Below are positions 31,530 to 40,028 of a stretch of 41,427 nt of DNA, one piece after another. The stretch covers positions 1 to 41,427 of the forward strand of contig CAJQNR010000033.1 in the NCBI GenBank assembly GCA_905479715.1, written 5' to 3'. Below the pieces are notes generated by a model. The model was not told the origin of the DNA. It did not search any database and saw nothing but the letters and a program-made list of their open reading frames with translations. A program made the translations under genes and the position numbers. Position 1 is the stretch's first letter. Each line of letters starts with the position of its first letter. This DNA is from an uncultured Sphingorhabdus sp. (GTDB lineage: Bacteria; Pseudomonadota; Alphaproteobacteria; Sphingomonadales; Sphingomonadaceae).

Positions 31530-32456
31530 ATGCGTATATTTTTGATCACAGGTCTGATGGCGGCCACGATGTTGACGCCCGCCGCCGCATCCGCCGCCGA
31601 AATTGCCCCCCGCCTTGACTTGGCCGCCAACGCGGTCCCGGCAAATCTGACCGGCAAGGCGGCAGCGCAGCGCGATCGCCGCGCTAATCGTGGCACCAAC
31701 AGGAACAGCAGCCGCGGCCAGGCGCGAGCGCAGAATAACAACAACCGCGGATCGGCTCAGGTCAGCCAACAAAGCCGGACAGAAAGCCGCAGCGCGCGCA
31801 GCGAGACCCGGAGCAACCGCAATGTCAGCAATGATGCCCGTTCGCGCACGACCCAACGGACCGCGACACAAAATCGGCAAGCCGCGCAACAACGCAATCG
31901 CAATGTAACGCAGAGCCGTCAAGTCACCCAGCAGCGCGCGGCCCGACGCGGCGATAGCAATCGAGATGGCCGGGTTGATCGGCGCTTTGATCGCAACCGC
32001 GATGGCCAGATTGACCGACGTTATGATCGCAACAATAACAACCGCGTCGACCGACGGGTGGACAGCAACCGGGATGGCCGCATCGATCGTCGCTACCGGG
32101 ACAACCGCCAGGTAAGAAATAATCGCAATTCCGCGCGGAACAATCGCAACTGGAACCGCAACTGGCGCAGCAACCAGCGCTATGACTGGCGGCGTTATCG
32201 TCAGGCAAACCGCAGCTATTACCGGCTCGGCCGCTATTATTCACCCTATCGGGCACACAGCTATAATCGCTGGAGCATCGGGGTCTATCTTGGTTCCGCC
32301 TTCTACAGTTCGCGCTACTGGATCAACGACCCCTGGCGCTACCGATTGCCCGCCGCTTATGCCGGAACCCGCTGGGTCCGCTATTATGACGATGTCCTGC
32401 TGGTCGACACTTATACCGGCGAAGTCATTGACGTAATCTACAACTTCTTCTGGTAA
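31530..32456 (+). CDS. Secreted Arg/Asn-rich RcnB-like protein with EF-loop-like repeats
   Basis: 308 residues: signal peptide MRIFLITGLMAATMLTPAAASA, then a long low-complexity Arg/Asn/Gln/Ser-rich stretch (about 45-140). Next come four tandem 12-residue units at 142-189 (DSNRDGRVDRRF and variants; three keep DxNxDGxxD, one is degenerate). A Tyr/Trp-rich segment follows, and a C-terminal RcnB-like domain (YAGTRWVRYYDDVLLVDTYTGEV). The DxNxDGxxD units resemble calcium-binding EF loops, but helices are not evident, so metal binding is inference. Start ATG has AGGAG upstream. A bidirectional terminator follows. Function unknown; probably envelope-associated. Confidence 0.82.
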   Translation: MRIFLITGLMAATMLTPAAASAAEIAPRLDLAANAVPANLTGKAAAQRDRRANRGTNRNSSRGQARAQNNNNRGSAQVSQQSRTESRSARSETRSNRNVSNDARSRTTQRTATQNRQAAQQRNRNVTQSRQVTQQRAARRGDSNRDGRVDRRFDRNRDGQIDRRYDRNNNNRVDRRVDSNRDGRIDRRYRDNRQVRNNRNSARNNRNWNRNWRSNQRYDWRRYRQANRSYYRLGRYYSPYRAHSYNRWSIGVYLGSAFYSSRYWINDPWRYRLPAAYAGTRWVRYYDDVLLVDTYTGEVIDVIYNFFW

Positions 32457-32475
32457 GACAGGATATGGAAACCGA

Positions 32476-32510
32476 AAGACCCGCTGCCTGAAAGGGCAGC
32501 GGGTCTTTTT
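32476..32510. terminator. Bidirectional intrinsic terminator
   Basis: AAGACCCGCTGCC pairs with GGCAGCGGGTCTT around TGAAAG, with T-run on the plus side and AAAGA complement on the minus side. It separates the convergent RcnB-like and chemoreceptor genes. Confidence 0.9.
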
Positions 32511-32554
32511 GATACGCCAGATCAGTCGACCGGTTCAGCCAGGGGTCCGGCAGA

Positions 32555-33955
32555 CTAGTCGAGATAAAGCAATTCGAAATTGCCCCAATATTTTCCATCA
32601 AAATAGAGCGGAACGAAGACCTGTTTGCCCGCCGTAGATTTATCATCCGCGGTACGAATGAACCGGTATACCGAGACGCTGAACGGCCGGTCCCTTTGTT
32701 CAATGGCGCGTTTGGTCATATCGTCCATGAATATCCGGCGATTGCGGCAATATTTGTCATCATGCACCGGATCACCATTGGGCTCACGCGACCGCTCGCT
32801 GACATGGGTTGGCAGATAGCCGTCAATATTGGTGGCGCCGCAACTGATAATCGCGTCCTTTTTCCGATATCTGTCCAGTAGCGGCTGCACCTTGGCGTCG
32901 GCAAAGGCATTGAACCTGTTGTCGTAGCGCGTCGGATTGGAGCCGGGTATCTCGCGATATTCCCGGTCAAACAGCTGCTCCGTTGTCAATTCTCCGCTGG
33001 CCAAAGCCTGTTCGACGATTGTGACCAGTTCGTCCCTGCCGGCGATCGCCAGATCAACAAATTTTCGATCCTCTGTTGCAAAACCGCTCTGGACCAGTTG
33101 GTCGAACATGACTTTCGACATTGTTTCAAGGTCGTTCACCTTGTCTTTCGCGGATTCCAGACTGATATTATTCCGGTCCGCGCTCTCCGAAAAATGATCG
33201 AGGACATCCTGCACCTGTTGCACTTTATTGTGGATCAGGCCTGTGCTGTCGGCAATGTCGCTATTCTGCTCATCGACCTGCCAGACCAGATCGGAAATCC
33301 TGCTGACCGTTTCATCAATTTTTTGAAAATTCCGCTGGGCATCATTGCTCTTGCTGACGCCCTTTTCTATTTTCTCTACCAAGCTTTCGGCTTCGACGCC
33401 CAGCGAGTTGACCGTGGCGGATATTTCATCTGTCGCTTCGCGTGTGTTGAACGCCAGTTGCTTGACCTCTGCTGCAACCACCGCAAATGTTGCCCCTGCG
33501 GCACCGGCGCGATGGGCTTCGATCGCAGCATTCAGGGCGAGTATGCTGGTGGTATTGGCAATCCTGTCAATATTCTGGGAAACCCGGCGCACCTGGTCCA
33601 TGGCACCTGCAAATCCGGTAATATGCTCGGCAAGCGCGACGACCAGATTGGTCAAATCCCCAAATTCCTGCATCGACATCCGGATGACGCCGGTGCTGTC
33701 GTGCAGGTCATCCTTCGCCCGTTTCGACAGCATGCGTGCCTCGTTGGTGGAATCCGTGACGCGTTTCTGGTCATCGGCCAGTTTTGCAATCACATCCTGC
33801 AATAGCTCGCGGCGATCGCGCATTTCGTCGGCATTCGCCATCACTTCCTCAACGAGACCGCCTACATCGGCGCAGCCGACGGTAACTTCCCCGCAGGAAC
33901 GGGCCACCGCATCAATCAGCTTCGGGTCGGCAATATCAAACTTCTCATGCTTCAT
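32555..33955 (-). CDS. Cytoplasmic methyl-accepting chemotaxis protein-like receptor
   Basis: 466 residues from the ATG at 33955 (MKHEKFDIADPK). No transmembrane segment is present from this start; a TTG-started extension to 34015 would add a short hydrophobic stretch and is less likely. A chemoreceptor signalling hairpin lies near 129-178 (IDRIANTTSILALNAAIEAHRAGA and on), with the usual Glu of RAGE replaced by Ala. The C-terminal ~150 residues form a sensor-like region (NIDGYLPTHVSERSREP, CRNRRIFMDD, KYWGNFELLYLD) seen after the signalling part in a group of alphaproteobacterial receptors. No che or flagellar genes are nearby. The ligand is unknown. Confidence 0.85.
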   Translation of the reverse strand: MKHEKFDIADPKLIDAVARSCGEVTVGCADVGGLVEEVMANADEMRDRRELLQDVIAKLADDQKRVTDSTNEARMLSKRAKDDLHDSTGVIRMSMQEFGDLTNLVVALAEHITGFAGAMDQVRRVSQNIDRIANTTSILALNAAIEAHRAGAAGATFAVVAAEVKQLAFNTREATDEISATVNSLGVEAESLVEKIEKGVSKSNDAQRNFQKIDETVSRISDLVWQVDEQNSDIADSTGLIHNKVQQVQDVLDHFSESADRNNISLESAKDKVNDLETMSKVMFDQLVQSGFATEDRKFVDLAIAGRDELVTIVEQALASGELTTEQLFDREYREIPGSNPTRYDNRFNAFADAKVQPLLDRYRKKDAIISCGATNIDGYLPTHVSERSREPNGDPVHDDKYCRNRRIFMDDMTKRAIEQRDRPFSVSVYRFIRTADDKSTAGKQVFVPLYFDGKYWGNFELLYLD

Positions 33956-34324
33956 AACCGGAATCAATTTCCTATTGATAGAAAGGGCGACAATCCACAG
34001 TCCTAACCCAATCAAGTTAGCGATCGATTAACTGTAAATGCGACTGTTTCCGGTGACGGTATCCGATCGGTCGATCCGGTTGGGAAATATCGCCTTCTGA
34101 CAGAAGCTAACGGTTGGAATATCGCTATTTCTTGGGCCCCATAATGGCATCGGTGTCCCGTCCAGTTTCGATTTTATATTTGCCAAAAAAGAAACGATCA
34201 TTCGAGCAGCTTTTAACCGGCTCCGCAGCCTCAAGGCAAAATCGTCTTCAGGACAGATTCCTTTCTTGTTGCAACTTGCAACAGCGCTCCGCAATAAGGC
34301 CTGATAACGACGGAGAGAAATATC
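33956..34324. other. Divergent promoter region, chemoreceptor / amidohydrolase
   Basis: 369 bp between divergent starts. No supportable gene. It contains the perfect palindrome TGTTGCAA-C-TTGCAACA at 34267-34283, 41 bp before the amidohydrolase start. Promoter elements for the chemoreceptor are not clear. Confidence 0.6.
34267..34283. promoter_or_regulatory. Perfect palindrome upstream of amidohydrolase
   Basis: TGTTGCAA-C-TTGCAACA, 8-bp arms around one base. Position near the start at 34325 suggests an operator, possibly for a LacI- or TetR-type regulator; no such regulator is in the window. Confidence 0.5.
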
Positions 34325-35605
34325 ATGAAACGTGCATTTGGTTTGGCTATCGCCACTTTTGTAGCGATCACAATTTCGGGTAGTGCGTTAGCGCAAGACC
34401 AGATCATTCGCATAGGCAGTCTGCTGACCGATGCAGCCGCTCAGCCAACCGGTCCGGCCACGATCATCGTCCGCGAAGGCAAGATTGCCGAAATCCGGAT
34501 CGGCCCTGATTCTGCGCCCAACGCGGCGGCAGAAGTCATCGACCTTTCCGACAAAACCGTAATGCCCGGCCTGATCGACCTGCACGTTCATTTGACCGGT
34601 GATCCGGGTGGTGATTTCTGGAAAGAAACCACCGAGCCGGCGGAATGGGGCGTGGTTGTCGGTGCGAAAAATGCGCTGGTCACCGCCAAGGCCGGCTTCA
34701 CCACCGTACGCGAAGCAGGCTCCTCACAATATAGCGCCTTTTCGCTGCGCCGCGGCACCGCCGACGGCATCATCCCCGGACCACGCATCATCGCCGCCGG
34801 ACCGCCACTGGCAATCGTCGGCGGCCATGGCGACGTTTCGGGCTTTACCGAAGACGTCAACGCTCTGCTGACCAGCGGCTATGCCTGCACCGGCGCGGTC
34901 CAATGTGCCGAAAAAGTGCGCAAGGCCAGCCGCGCCGGTTCCGATATTATCAAGATCACCGCAACCGGCGGCGTCCTGTCCCAGCAGGGTCGCGGGCTGG
35001 GCGCGCAGTTTACCAACGAGGAAATGCAATCCATCGCCGACACCGCCCATTCGCTGGGCCTCAAGGTCATGGCCCATGCTCATGGCGCGCGCGGCATCGA
35101 AGCTGCATCTCGGGCCGGTATCGATACGATCGAACATGGCACATTTGCAGACGAGGCAGCGTTGAAAGTGATGAAGGCCAATGGCACCGCGATGGTTCCG
35201 ACATTGATGGCCTTTCAGGGCGTCAGCGAAGGGCTGGGCAAGGGCATATACACGCCGGTCGTCGAGGAGAAAATCCGGATGACGCTGAACACGGTCGGCA
35301 AGGCGGTAGCATCGGCCAAAAAACTGGGTGTGCCGATCGTATTCGGGACCGATGCCGGCGTCTATCCCCATGGTCGCAATGCCGAAGAATTCCAGCTGAT
35401 GGTCGATGCCGGCCTGACCCCGCGCGAAGCGATTGCCAGCGCCACCACGGGCGCGGCCAGAGCGCTCGACATGGACAAGGAAATCGGTCGTATCGCGGTT
35501 GGCTATTCCGCCGATCTGATTGCCTTCAACGGCAATCCGCTGGACGATGTCCGGGTCCTGGAAAAAATCGACTGGGTGATGGTACGTGGCCGCGTCATCG
35601 ACTAG
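34325..35605 (+). CDS. Secreted metal-dependent amidohydrolase
   Basis: Amidohydrolase-superfamily enzyme of 426 residues with signal peptide (RAFGLAIATFVAITISGSALA), likely periplasmic. The TIM-barrel metal motifs are complete: HVH at His87/His89 (PGLIDLHVHL), a likely carboxylated Lys in DIIKITATGG, MAHAHG, TIEHGTF and Asp in FGTDAGV. It resembles the Xaa-Pro/Xaa-Arg/Lys peptidase (Sgx9260/Cc2672-like) branch that hydrolyses dipeptides and N-acyl amino acids. GGAGAG precedes the ATG. It ends 10 bp before the hydroxylase gene, so the two are probably co-transcribed. Confidence 0.92.
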   Translation: MKRAFGLAIATFVAITISGSALAQDQIIRIGSLLTDAAAQPTGPATIIVREGKIAEIRIGPDSAPNAAAEVIDLSDKTVMPGLIDLHVHLTGDPGGDFWKETTEPAEWGVVVGAKNALVTAKAGFTTVREAGSSQYSAFSLRRGTADGIIPGPRIIAAGPPLAIVGGHGDVSGFTEDVNALLTSGYACTGAVQCAEKVRKASRAGSDIIKITATGGVLSQQGRGLGAQFTNEEMQSIADTAHSLGLKVMAHAHGARGIEAASRAGIDTIEHGTFADEAALKVMKANGTAMVPTLMAFQGVSEGLGKGIYTPVVEEKIRMTLNTVGKAVASAKKLGVPIVFGTDAGVYPHGRNAEEFQLMVDAGLTPREAIASATTGAARALDMDKEIGRIAVGYSADLIAFNGNPLDDVRVLEKIDWVMVRGRVID

Positions 35606-35615
35606 ATTGCAGAGC

Positions 35616-36308
35616 ATGACCCGGGCTTTTTCAAAAAAACAGACCAGTCTCTATGCCAGTCCCAAAAGAATAGCCGAGATGGGCCGGCGGGTTACCGAAA
35701 CATTGAATGCCCATCCCCGGGTTCAGTGGCTGGAAAGCCCGTTCGTGCAACTCTATGTCCACCAGAATTTCATCAGCGATGCCGATTGCGACCTGCTGAT
35801 CGAGATGATCGACAGTGATAGCCAGCCTTCGTCGCTCTACAAGGGCACCGAACAGGCGGGCTATCGCACCAGCTATAGTTGCAATGTCGACCCGGCCAAT
35901 CCCGATATCCGCCGCATCGACCAATCGATTTGCACATTGCTGGGCCTGCCGCAAAGCCACAGTGAAATCCTGCAGGGTCAGCGCTACCAGCCCGGTCAGC
36001 AGTTCAAGGACCATCACGACTTTTTCCACCAGGGTGAAAGCTACTGGCAGTTTGAAGGCCCCAATGGTGGCCAGCGCACCTGGACCGCGATGGCCTATCT
36101 CAACGAACCGGAAAAGGGCGGCGCGACCGCCTTCCCGCAGCTGCAATATCAGGTCGAACCGCGCCGCGGCATGTTGCTGATATGGAATAATATGAGCCCC
36201 GACGGCACGCCCAATCTCAGCACGCTGCACGCCGGAACGCCGGTCGAGCAAGGCACCAAATATATCATCACCAAATGGTTCCGCCTCAACCAGTGGCAGA
36301 AAGCCTGA
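35616..36308 (+). CDS. Prolyl-4-hydroxylase-like 2-oxoglutarate/Fe(II) dioxygenase
   Basis: 230-residue dioxygenase of the prolyl 4-hydroxylase alpha-subunit type, starting at the ATG at 35616. Iron ligands His133-x-Asp135 (KDHHDFF) and His205 (STLHAGTPV), and 2-oxoglutarate-binding Lys215 (GTKYIITKWF) are in place. AYLNEPEKGGATAFPQL is also typical. No signal peptide. The target may be a peptidyl proline or other amino acid residue. Co-transcription with a secreted amidohydrolase that may be a prolidase-type enzyme is notable. Weak ribosome-binding site, consistent with coupling to the upstream gene. Confidence 0.9.
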   Translation: MTRAFSKKQTSLYASPKRIAEMGRRVTETLNAHPRVQWLESPFVQLYVHQNFISDADCDLLIEMIDSDSQPSSLYKGTEQAGYRTSYSCNVDPANPDIRRIDQSICTLLGLPQSHSEILQGQRYQPGQQFKDHHDFFHQGESYWQFEGPNGGQRTWTAMAYLNEPEKGGATAFPQLQYQVEPRRGMLLIWNNMSPDGTPNLSTLHAGTPVEQGTKYIITKWFRLNQWQKA

Positions 36309-36440
36309 TTTCCGTAAAAGCGCGTGTACCGACCAACCGACGACCGGCCTCGACGAACGACAGTGATTAGCCAGTGAAATCGTTGCAGGTGATACTTTGC
36401 CGTGTTAGCTGGACATAACAGTTTTCGATAGGAACCCAAT

Positions 36441-38273
36441 ATGATCAAGACACCTCTCGCCCTTCTTCTCGGCACCAGCCTGCTCGCCCTCGGCAGCGTT
36501 GCGACGGCCCAGCCGCTTGCCGCTACCAGCGCAGCGGCGATGGAGCATCACGAAGAAGCGGAAATGACCGAAGGCGAGAAGCTGAAGGCGCTGTTCGCCA
36601 AGAGCGACGCGGAAAATCTCAAGCGCAATCCGATCGGCGCCCTCTTCCGCGGTGACGAACGCTATGCCGACCAGCTCGGCGACTATATTTCCGACGAATA
36701 TTTCGCGAAAGAAAAGGCCGCGGAAACAGCCGAACTCGCCGCGTTGCTGAAGCTGGACCGCAGCAAGCTCAGCGCCACCGACAAGATCGCCTATGACGTG
36801 TTCAAGCGCGACAAGGAACAGGCGCTCAAGGGCTATTCCGACGAAATCATGGCCCTGACCGTCGTTCGACCGGTGAACCATTTCAGCGGATTCCATACAT
36901 TCTATCCCGATTTTGCTTCCGGCAAGGGTGCCGCGCCGTTCAAGACGGTGAAAAATTACGAAGACAATCTCAAACGCCACAAGCAGTTCATCCTGCTCGG
37001 CGATCGTTCGATCGGCCGGTTCCGCGAAGGCATGGAAAGCGGCGTGGTCGAAACCAAGCTGACGATCACCAATGTCATCGAACAGCTCGCCACCCAGATC
37101 GGTCTGGGACTCGAGAACAGCCCGTTCATGGCACCGACCAGGAATTTCCCCGATGATTTCAGCGACGCCGACAAGGCGCGGCTGACCAAGGAATATGCCG
37201 CCGCAACCCAGGAAATTTTTGCCGGCTATCAGCGAATGCACGATTTTCTGAAGAATGAATATCTGCCGGTCGCTCGTGAAGAAGTCGGGCTTTCGAGCAT
37301 GAAGGGCGGCGCGGTTCTGTATGAAAATCTGATCGAGAACACCACCACGCTGCCGCTCAAGGCTGATTATATTCACAATCTCGGCCTCAGCGAAGTCACC
37401 CGGATCAAGACCGAGATGGAAGAGATCAAGGACGAGGTCGGCTTCGACGGCACATTGTCGGAATTTTTCGAATATCTGCGCACCGATCCCAAATTCCACC
37501 CGGAATCCCGCGAAGGCCTGACCCAGGCTTATTATGATATCGGCAAGAAGGTCGATGCCAAAATCGGCGAGCAGTTCAAGGTCCTGCCGAAATCGCCGCT
37601 GGAAATCCGCCCCTATGACGAATCGGTCGAGAAATTCCAGGCCGGTGGTTCCTACCAGAGCGGCACCCCCGACGGTTCGCGTCCCGGCGTCTTCTATTTC
37701 AACGCCTATGACCTGCCGTCGCGCAGCACCTCCGGCATCACCACATTATATCTGCACGAAGGCGCACCGGGCCACCATTTCCAGATATCGCTGGCCCAGG
37801 AAAATGACGCACTACCGGCATTCATGCGCTTTGGCGGCAACACCGCCTTTGTCGAAGGCTGGGCGCTATATGCAGAGAAGCTCGGCTTCCCGATGGGCCT
37901 CTATAATGATCCCTATCAGCGCTTCGGCCATCTCGACGATGAAATGCTCCGCGCGATGCGACTGGTCGTCGACACCGGCCTGCACAGCAAGGGCTGGAGC
38001 CGCGAACAGGCGATCAAATATATGCTCGACAACAGCAGCATGGGCGAGACCGATGCCACCGCCGAAGTCGAGCGCTATATCGCGATCCCTTCACAGGCGC
38101 TGGCCTACAAGATCGGTGCGCTGACCATCCAGCGACTGAAGAAAGAAGCCCAGGACAAGCTCGGTGACACATTCGACCCGCGTGAATTCCACGATCAGGT
38201 GCTCAACACGGGCGCGCTGCCGATGACGGTGCTCGAGACAAAGATCCGCGACTGGATAGCCTCGCAGGTCTAA
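36441..38273 (+). CDS. DUF885 family secreted metallopeptidase-like protein
   Basis: 610-residue exported protein with signal peptide (MIKTPLALLLGTSLLALGSVATA). The zinc-peptidase motif HEGAPGHH lies at 439-446 (HExxxGHH, the DUF885 hallmark), followed by GNTAFVEGWALYAEKLG, which supplies the likely third ligand Glu. The large N-terminal helical domain is also typical. AGGA precedes the start. DUF885 proteins are presumed peptidases of unclear substrate, common and multiplied in sphingomonads. Three envelope or secreted hydrolases stand in a row here (34325, 36441, 38359), suggesting peptide scavenging. Confidence 0.92.
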   Translation: MIKTPLALLLGTSLLALGSVATAQPLAATSAAAMEHHEEAEMTEGEKLKALFAKSDAENLKRNPIGALFRGDERYADQLGDYISDEYFAKEKAAETAELAALLKLDRSKLSATDKIAYDVFKRDKEQALKGYSDEIMALTVVRPVNHFSGFHTFYPDFASGKGAAPFKTVKNYEDNLKRHKQFILLGDRSIGRFREGMESGVVETKLTITNVIEQLATQIGLGLENSPFMAPTRNFPDDFSDADKARLTKEYAAATQEIFAGYQRMHDFLKNEYLPVAREEVGLSSMKGGAVLYENLIENTTTLPLKADYIHNLGLSEVTRIKTEMEEIKDEVGFDGTLSEFFEYLRTDPKFHPESREGLTQAYYDIGKKVDAKIGEQFKVLPKSPLEIRPYDESVEKFQAGGSYQSGTPDGSRPGVFYFNAYDLPSRSTSGITTLYLHEGAPGHHFQISLAQENDALPAFMRFGGNTAFVEGWALYAEKLGFPMGLYNDPYQRFGHLDDEMLRAMRLVVDTGLHSKGWSREQAIKYMLDNSSMGETDATAEVERYIAIPSQALAYKIGALTIQRLKKEAQDKLGDTFDPREFHDQVLNTGALPMTVLETKIRDWIASQV

Positions 38274-38358
38274 AATGCGCCGCTGAAAAATTCTTGCCCC
38301 CTTTTCTTGATTCTCACCTATGTTGAGTGTTGAGTCGGGAAACGGGGGAGGTTTTTTC

Positions 38359-39882
38359 ATGACACGCGCATTATTCTGCTTTTGCTCGGCCCTGATGCTT
38401 TTGGCGACGCCGGCACGGGCAGATTGGCATGAAGCAAGCAGTGAACATTTCGTCATATATGCGGATCAGGGCGGCAGCGGCGTCCAGAAATTCGCCGAAA
38501 GACTCGAAAAATTCCATGCCGCCATGGCTTTCATGCTTGGCAAAGAACCGGAATCCCCCAGCGCCTCCAACCGGGTCACCGTCTTTGTTGTCGGCAGCCA
38601 GAAAAAGGTCCGCAGACTGGCCGACCTCAAAGATAAATTCACCGCCGGAATCTATCTCCCGCGAGCGGGCAATATTGTCGCAATCGTTCCGCGTCTGCGA
38701 TCAAGCGGAAGCAAATATGACCTGTCGTCGGAAAATATATTGCGGCATGAATATGCCCATCACTTCCTGTCCAACATAAGCAGCCGGACTTTCCCGCTCT
38801 GGTTCCAGGAAGGATTTGCCGAATTTTACGCGTCTGGACGCGACAAAAGGGACGGCACGATCATTCTCGGCGGTCCGGCGCAACATCGCGCCTATGAGCT
38901 GACGGCATCGCGTGAAGTTCCGATCGAACAGTTGCTGGATACCGCCAATTATGTGCAAAACCGGTCCGCCGGATATGATCAATTTTACGGGCGCAGCTGG
39001 CTGCTGTTCCACTATCTGACCTTTGAAAAAACCCGCAAGAGCCAGATGACCGAATTCCAGAAACTGATGGCTGGCGGAGCTACCGACATTGCGGCGGCAC
39101 GAGAGGCATTCGGTGATCTCGAAGAACTCGATCGCGACCTGAAACGTTATGTTGCACGCAAGAAGCTGTCAGCCCTTTTTCTGCCGCCCAGCTGGCTTAA
39201 AACCAGTCCGGTAACAATCCGCAAACTGGGTGACGGCGAGGCGGAGATTATGCAGGTAATCATGGAATCGCGTACCGGCGTCGATGAAAAGGAAGCCGTT
39301 GAGATTGTCGCCAGCGCGCGCAAGATTGCGACCGAATATCCCGATGATGCCGCGGTGCAGGAAGCACTGGCCGAGGCGGAATATGACGCGGACAATGATA
39401 GCGAAGCCATTGCAGCGGCGGATCGCGCACTGGCGCTGGATTCAAACAGGGTGCGCGCCCAGATTCAAAAAATCTATGCCTATGCCCGGCGGGCGGAATC
39501 AGCCGACGACCAAGATGCCGCATGGAAAGCGGTTCGAGCCGAAATCGTCGCCGCCAACCGGATCGAACCCGACCACCCGATTCCGTTGATGGAATATTAC
39601 CGCGCCTATCGCGCCGCCAGTCAGACACCGCCTGACATCGCTATTCAGGGCCTGCAACGGGCGCTCGAACTGGCGCCGTTTGACTATGGTTTGCGCCTCA
39701 CTGTCGCCGCGCAATATATGGAGGACAAGAAATATTCGGTCGCTGCCGCCACCCTGCGCCCCTTGGCCTTTAATCCTCACCAAAGCGAGGCGAGCGAGGC
39801 CGCGGAGCAATTGCTTAAACTGGCAGAATCAAAGGCAGACGGCGGAAAAATTGGAGCTGCGGGTACCGATAAGGAGCTATAA
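38359..39882 (+). CDS. Secreted gluzincin-type metallopeptidase with TPR-like C-terminus
   Basis: 507 residues from the ATG at 38359, which has GGGGGAGG upstream; the open frame starts 39 bp earlier. A signal peptide ends at ATPARA. The N-terminal part carries the zinc motif HEYAH (His130-His134), and WFQEGFAEFYASG provides a third ligand Glu151, as in gluzincins. The C-terminal half (about 300-500) is helical with TPR-like periodicity (ALAEAEYDADNDSEAIAAADRALALD, LQRALELAP). Proteins with this plan (DUF1570-like) occur in proteobacteria without known substrate. Its start is 85 bp after the DUF885 gene. Confidence 0.87.
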   Translation: MTRALFCFCSALMLLATPARADWHEASSEHFVIYADQGGSGVQKFAERLEKFHAAMAFMLGKEPESPSASNRVTVFVVGSQKKVRRLADLKDKFTAGIYLPRAGNIVAIVPRLRSSGSKYDLSSENILRHEYAHHFLSNISSRTFPLWFQEGFAEFYASGRDKRDGTIILGGPAQHRAYELTASREVPIEQLLDTANYVQNRSAGYDQFYGRSWLLFHYLTFEKTRKSQMTEFQKLMAGGATDIAAAREAFGDLEELDRDLKRYVARKKLSALFLPPSWLKTSPVTIRKLGDGEAEIMQVIMESRTGVDEKEAVEIVASARKIATEYPDDAAVQEALAEAEYDADNDSEAIAAADRALALDSNRVRAQIQKIYAYARRAESADDQDAAWKAVRAEIVAANRIEPDHPIPLMEYYRAYRAASQTPPDIAIQGLQRALELAPFDYGLRLTVAAQYMEDKKYSVAAATLRPLAFNPHQSEASEAAEQLLKLAESKADGGKIGAAGTDKEL

Positions 39883-39955
39883 TTGCCAGCTTCCTACAGG
39901 GGGACAAGAGGGAAAACAGTGATACGGACGCAGGTCGTGGCAGGACAAGGAGGAT

Positions 39956-39982
39956 ATGAAACCCGTCCGTGCAACGCACTAA
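39956..39982 (+). CDS. Possible leader mini-ORF, 8 codons
   Basis: ATG at 39956 reads MKPVRATH and stops, just after AAGGAGG at a spacing close to ideal (the strongest ribosome-binding site in the neighbourhood). It lies 46 bp upstream of the start at 40029, whose own Shine-Dalgarno is weak. It could be a translated leader or a chance sequence. Confidence 0.25.
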   Translation: MKPVRATH

Positions 39983-40028
39983 CCGCATTTTAAGCATTTT
40001 CGGCTAATCGCATTCCCGAACTAGTGGG

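Noticed and set aside
33956-34015. N-terminal TTG-started extension of the chemoreceptor as a membrane anchor
   Set aside because: The hydrophobic stretch is short, the start is TTG without a ribosome-binding site, and the protein otherwise looks cytoplasmic.
34114-34383. An 89-codon frame overlapping the amidohydrolase start
   Set aside because: Weak upstream signal, no recognisable domain, and it runs into the signal peptide of a solid gene in another frame.
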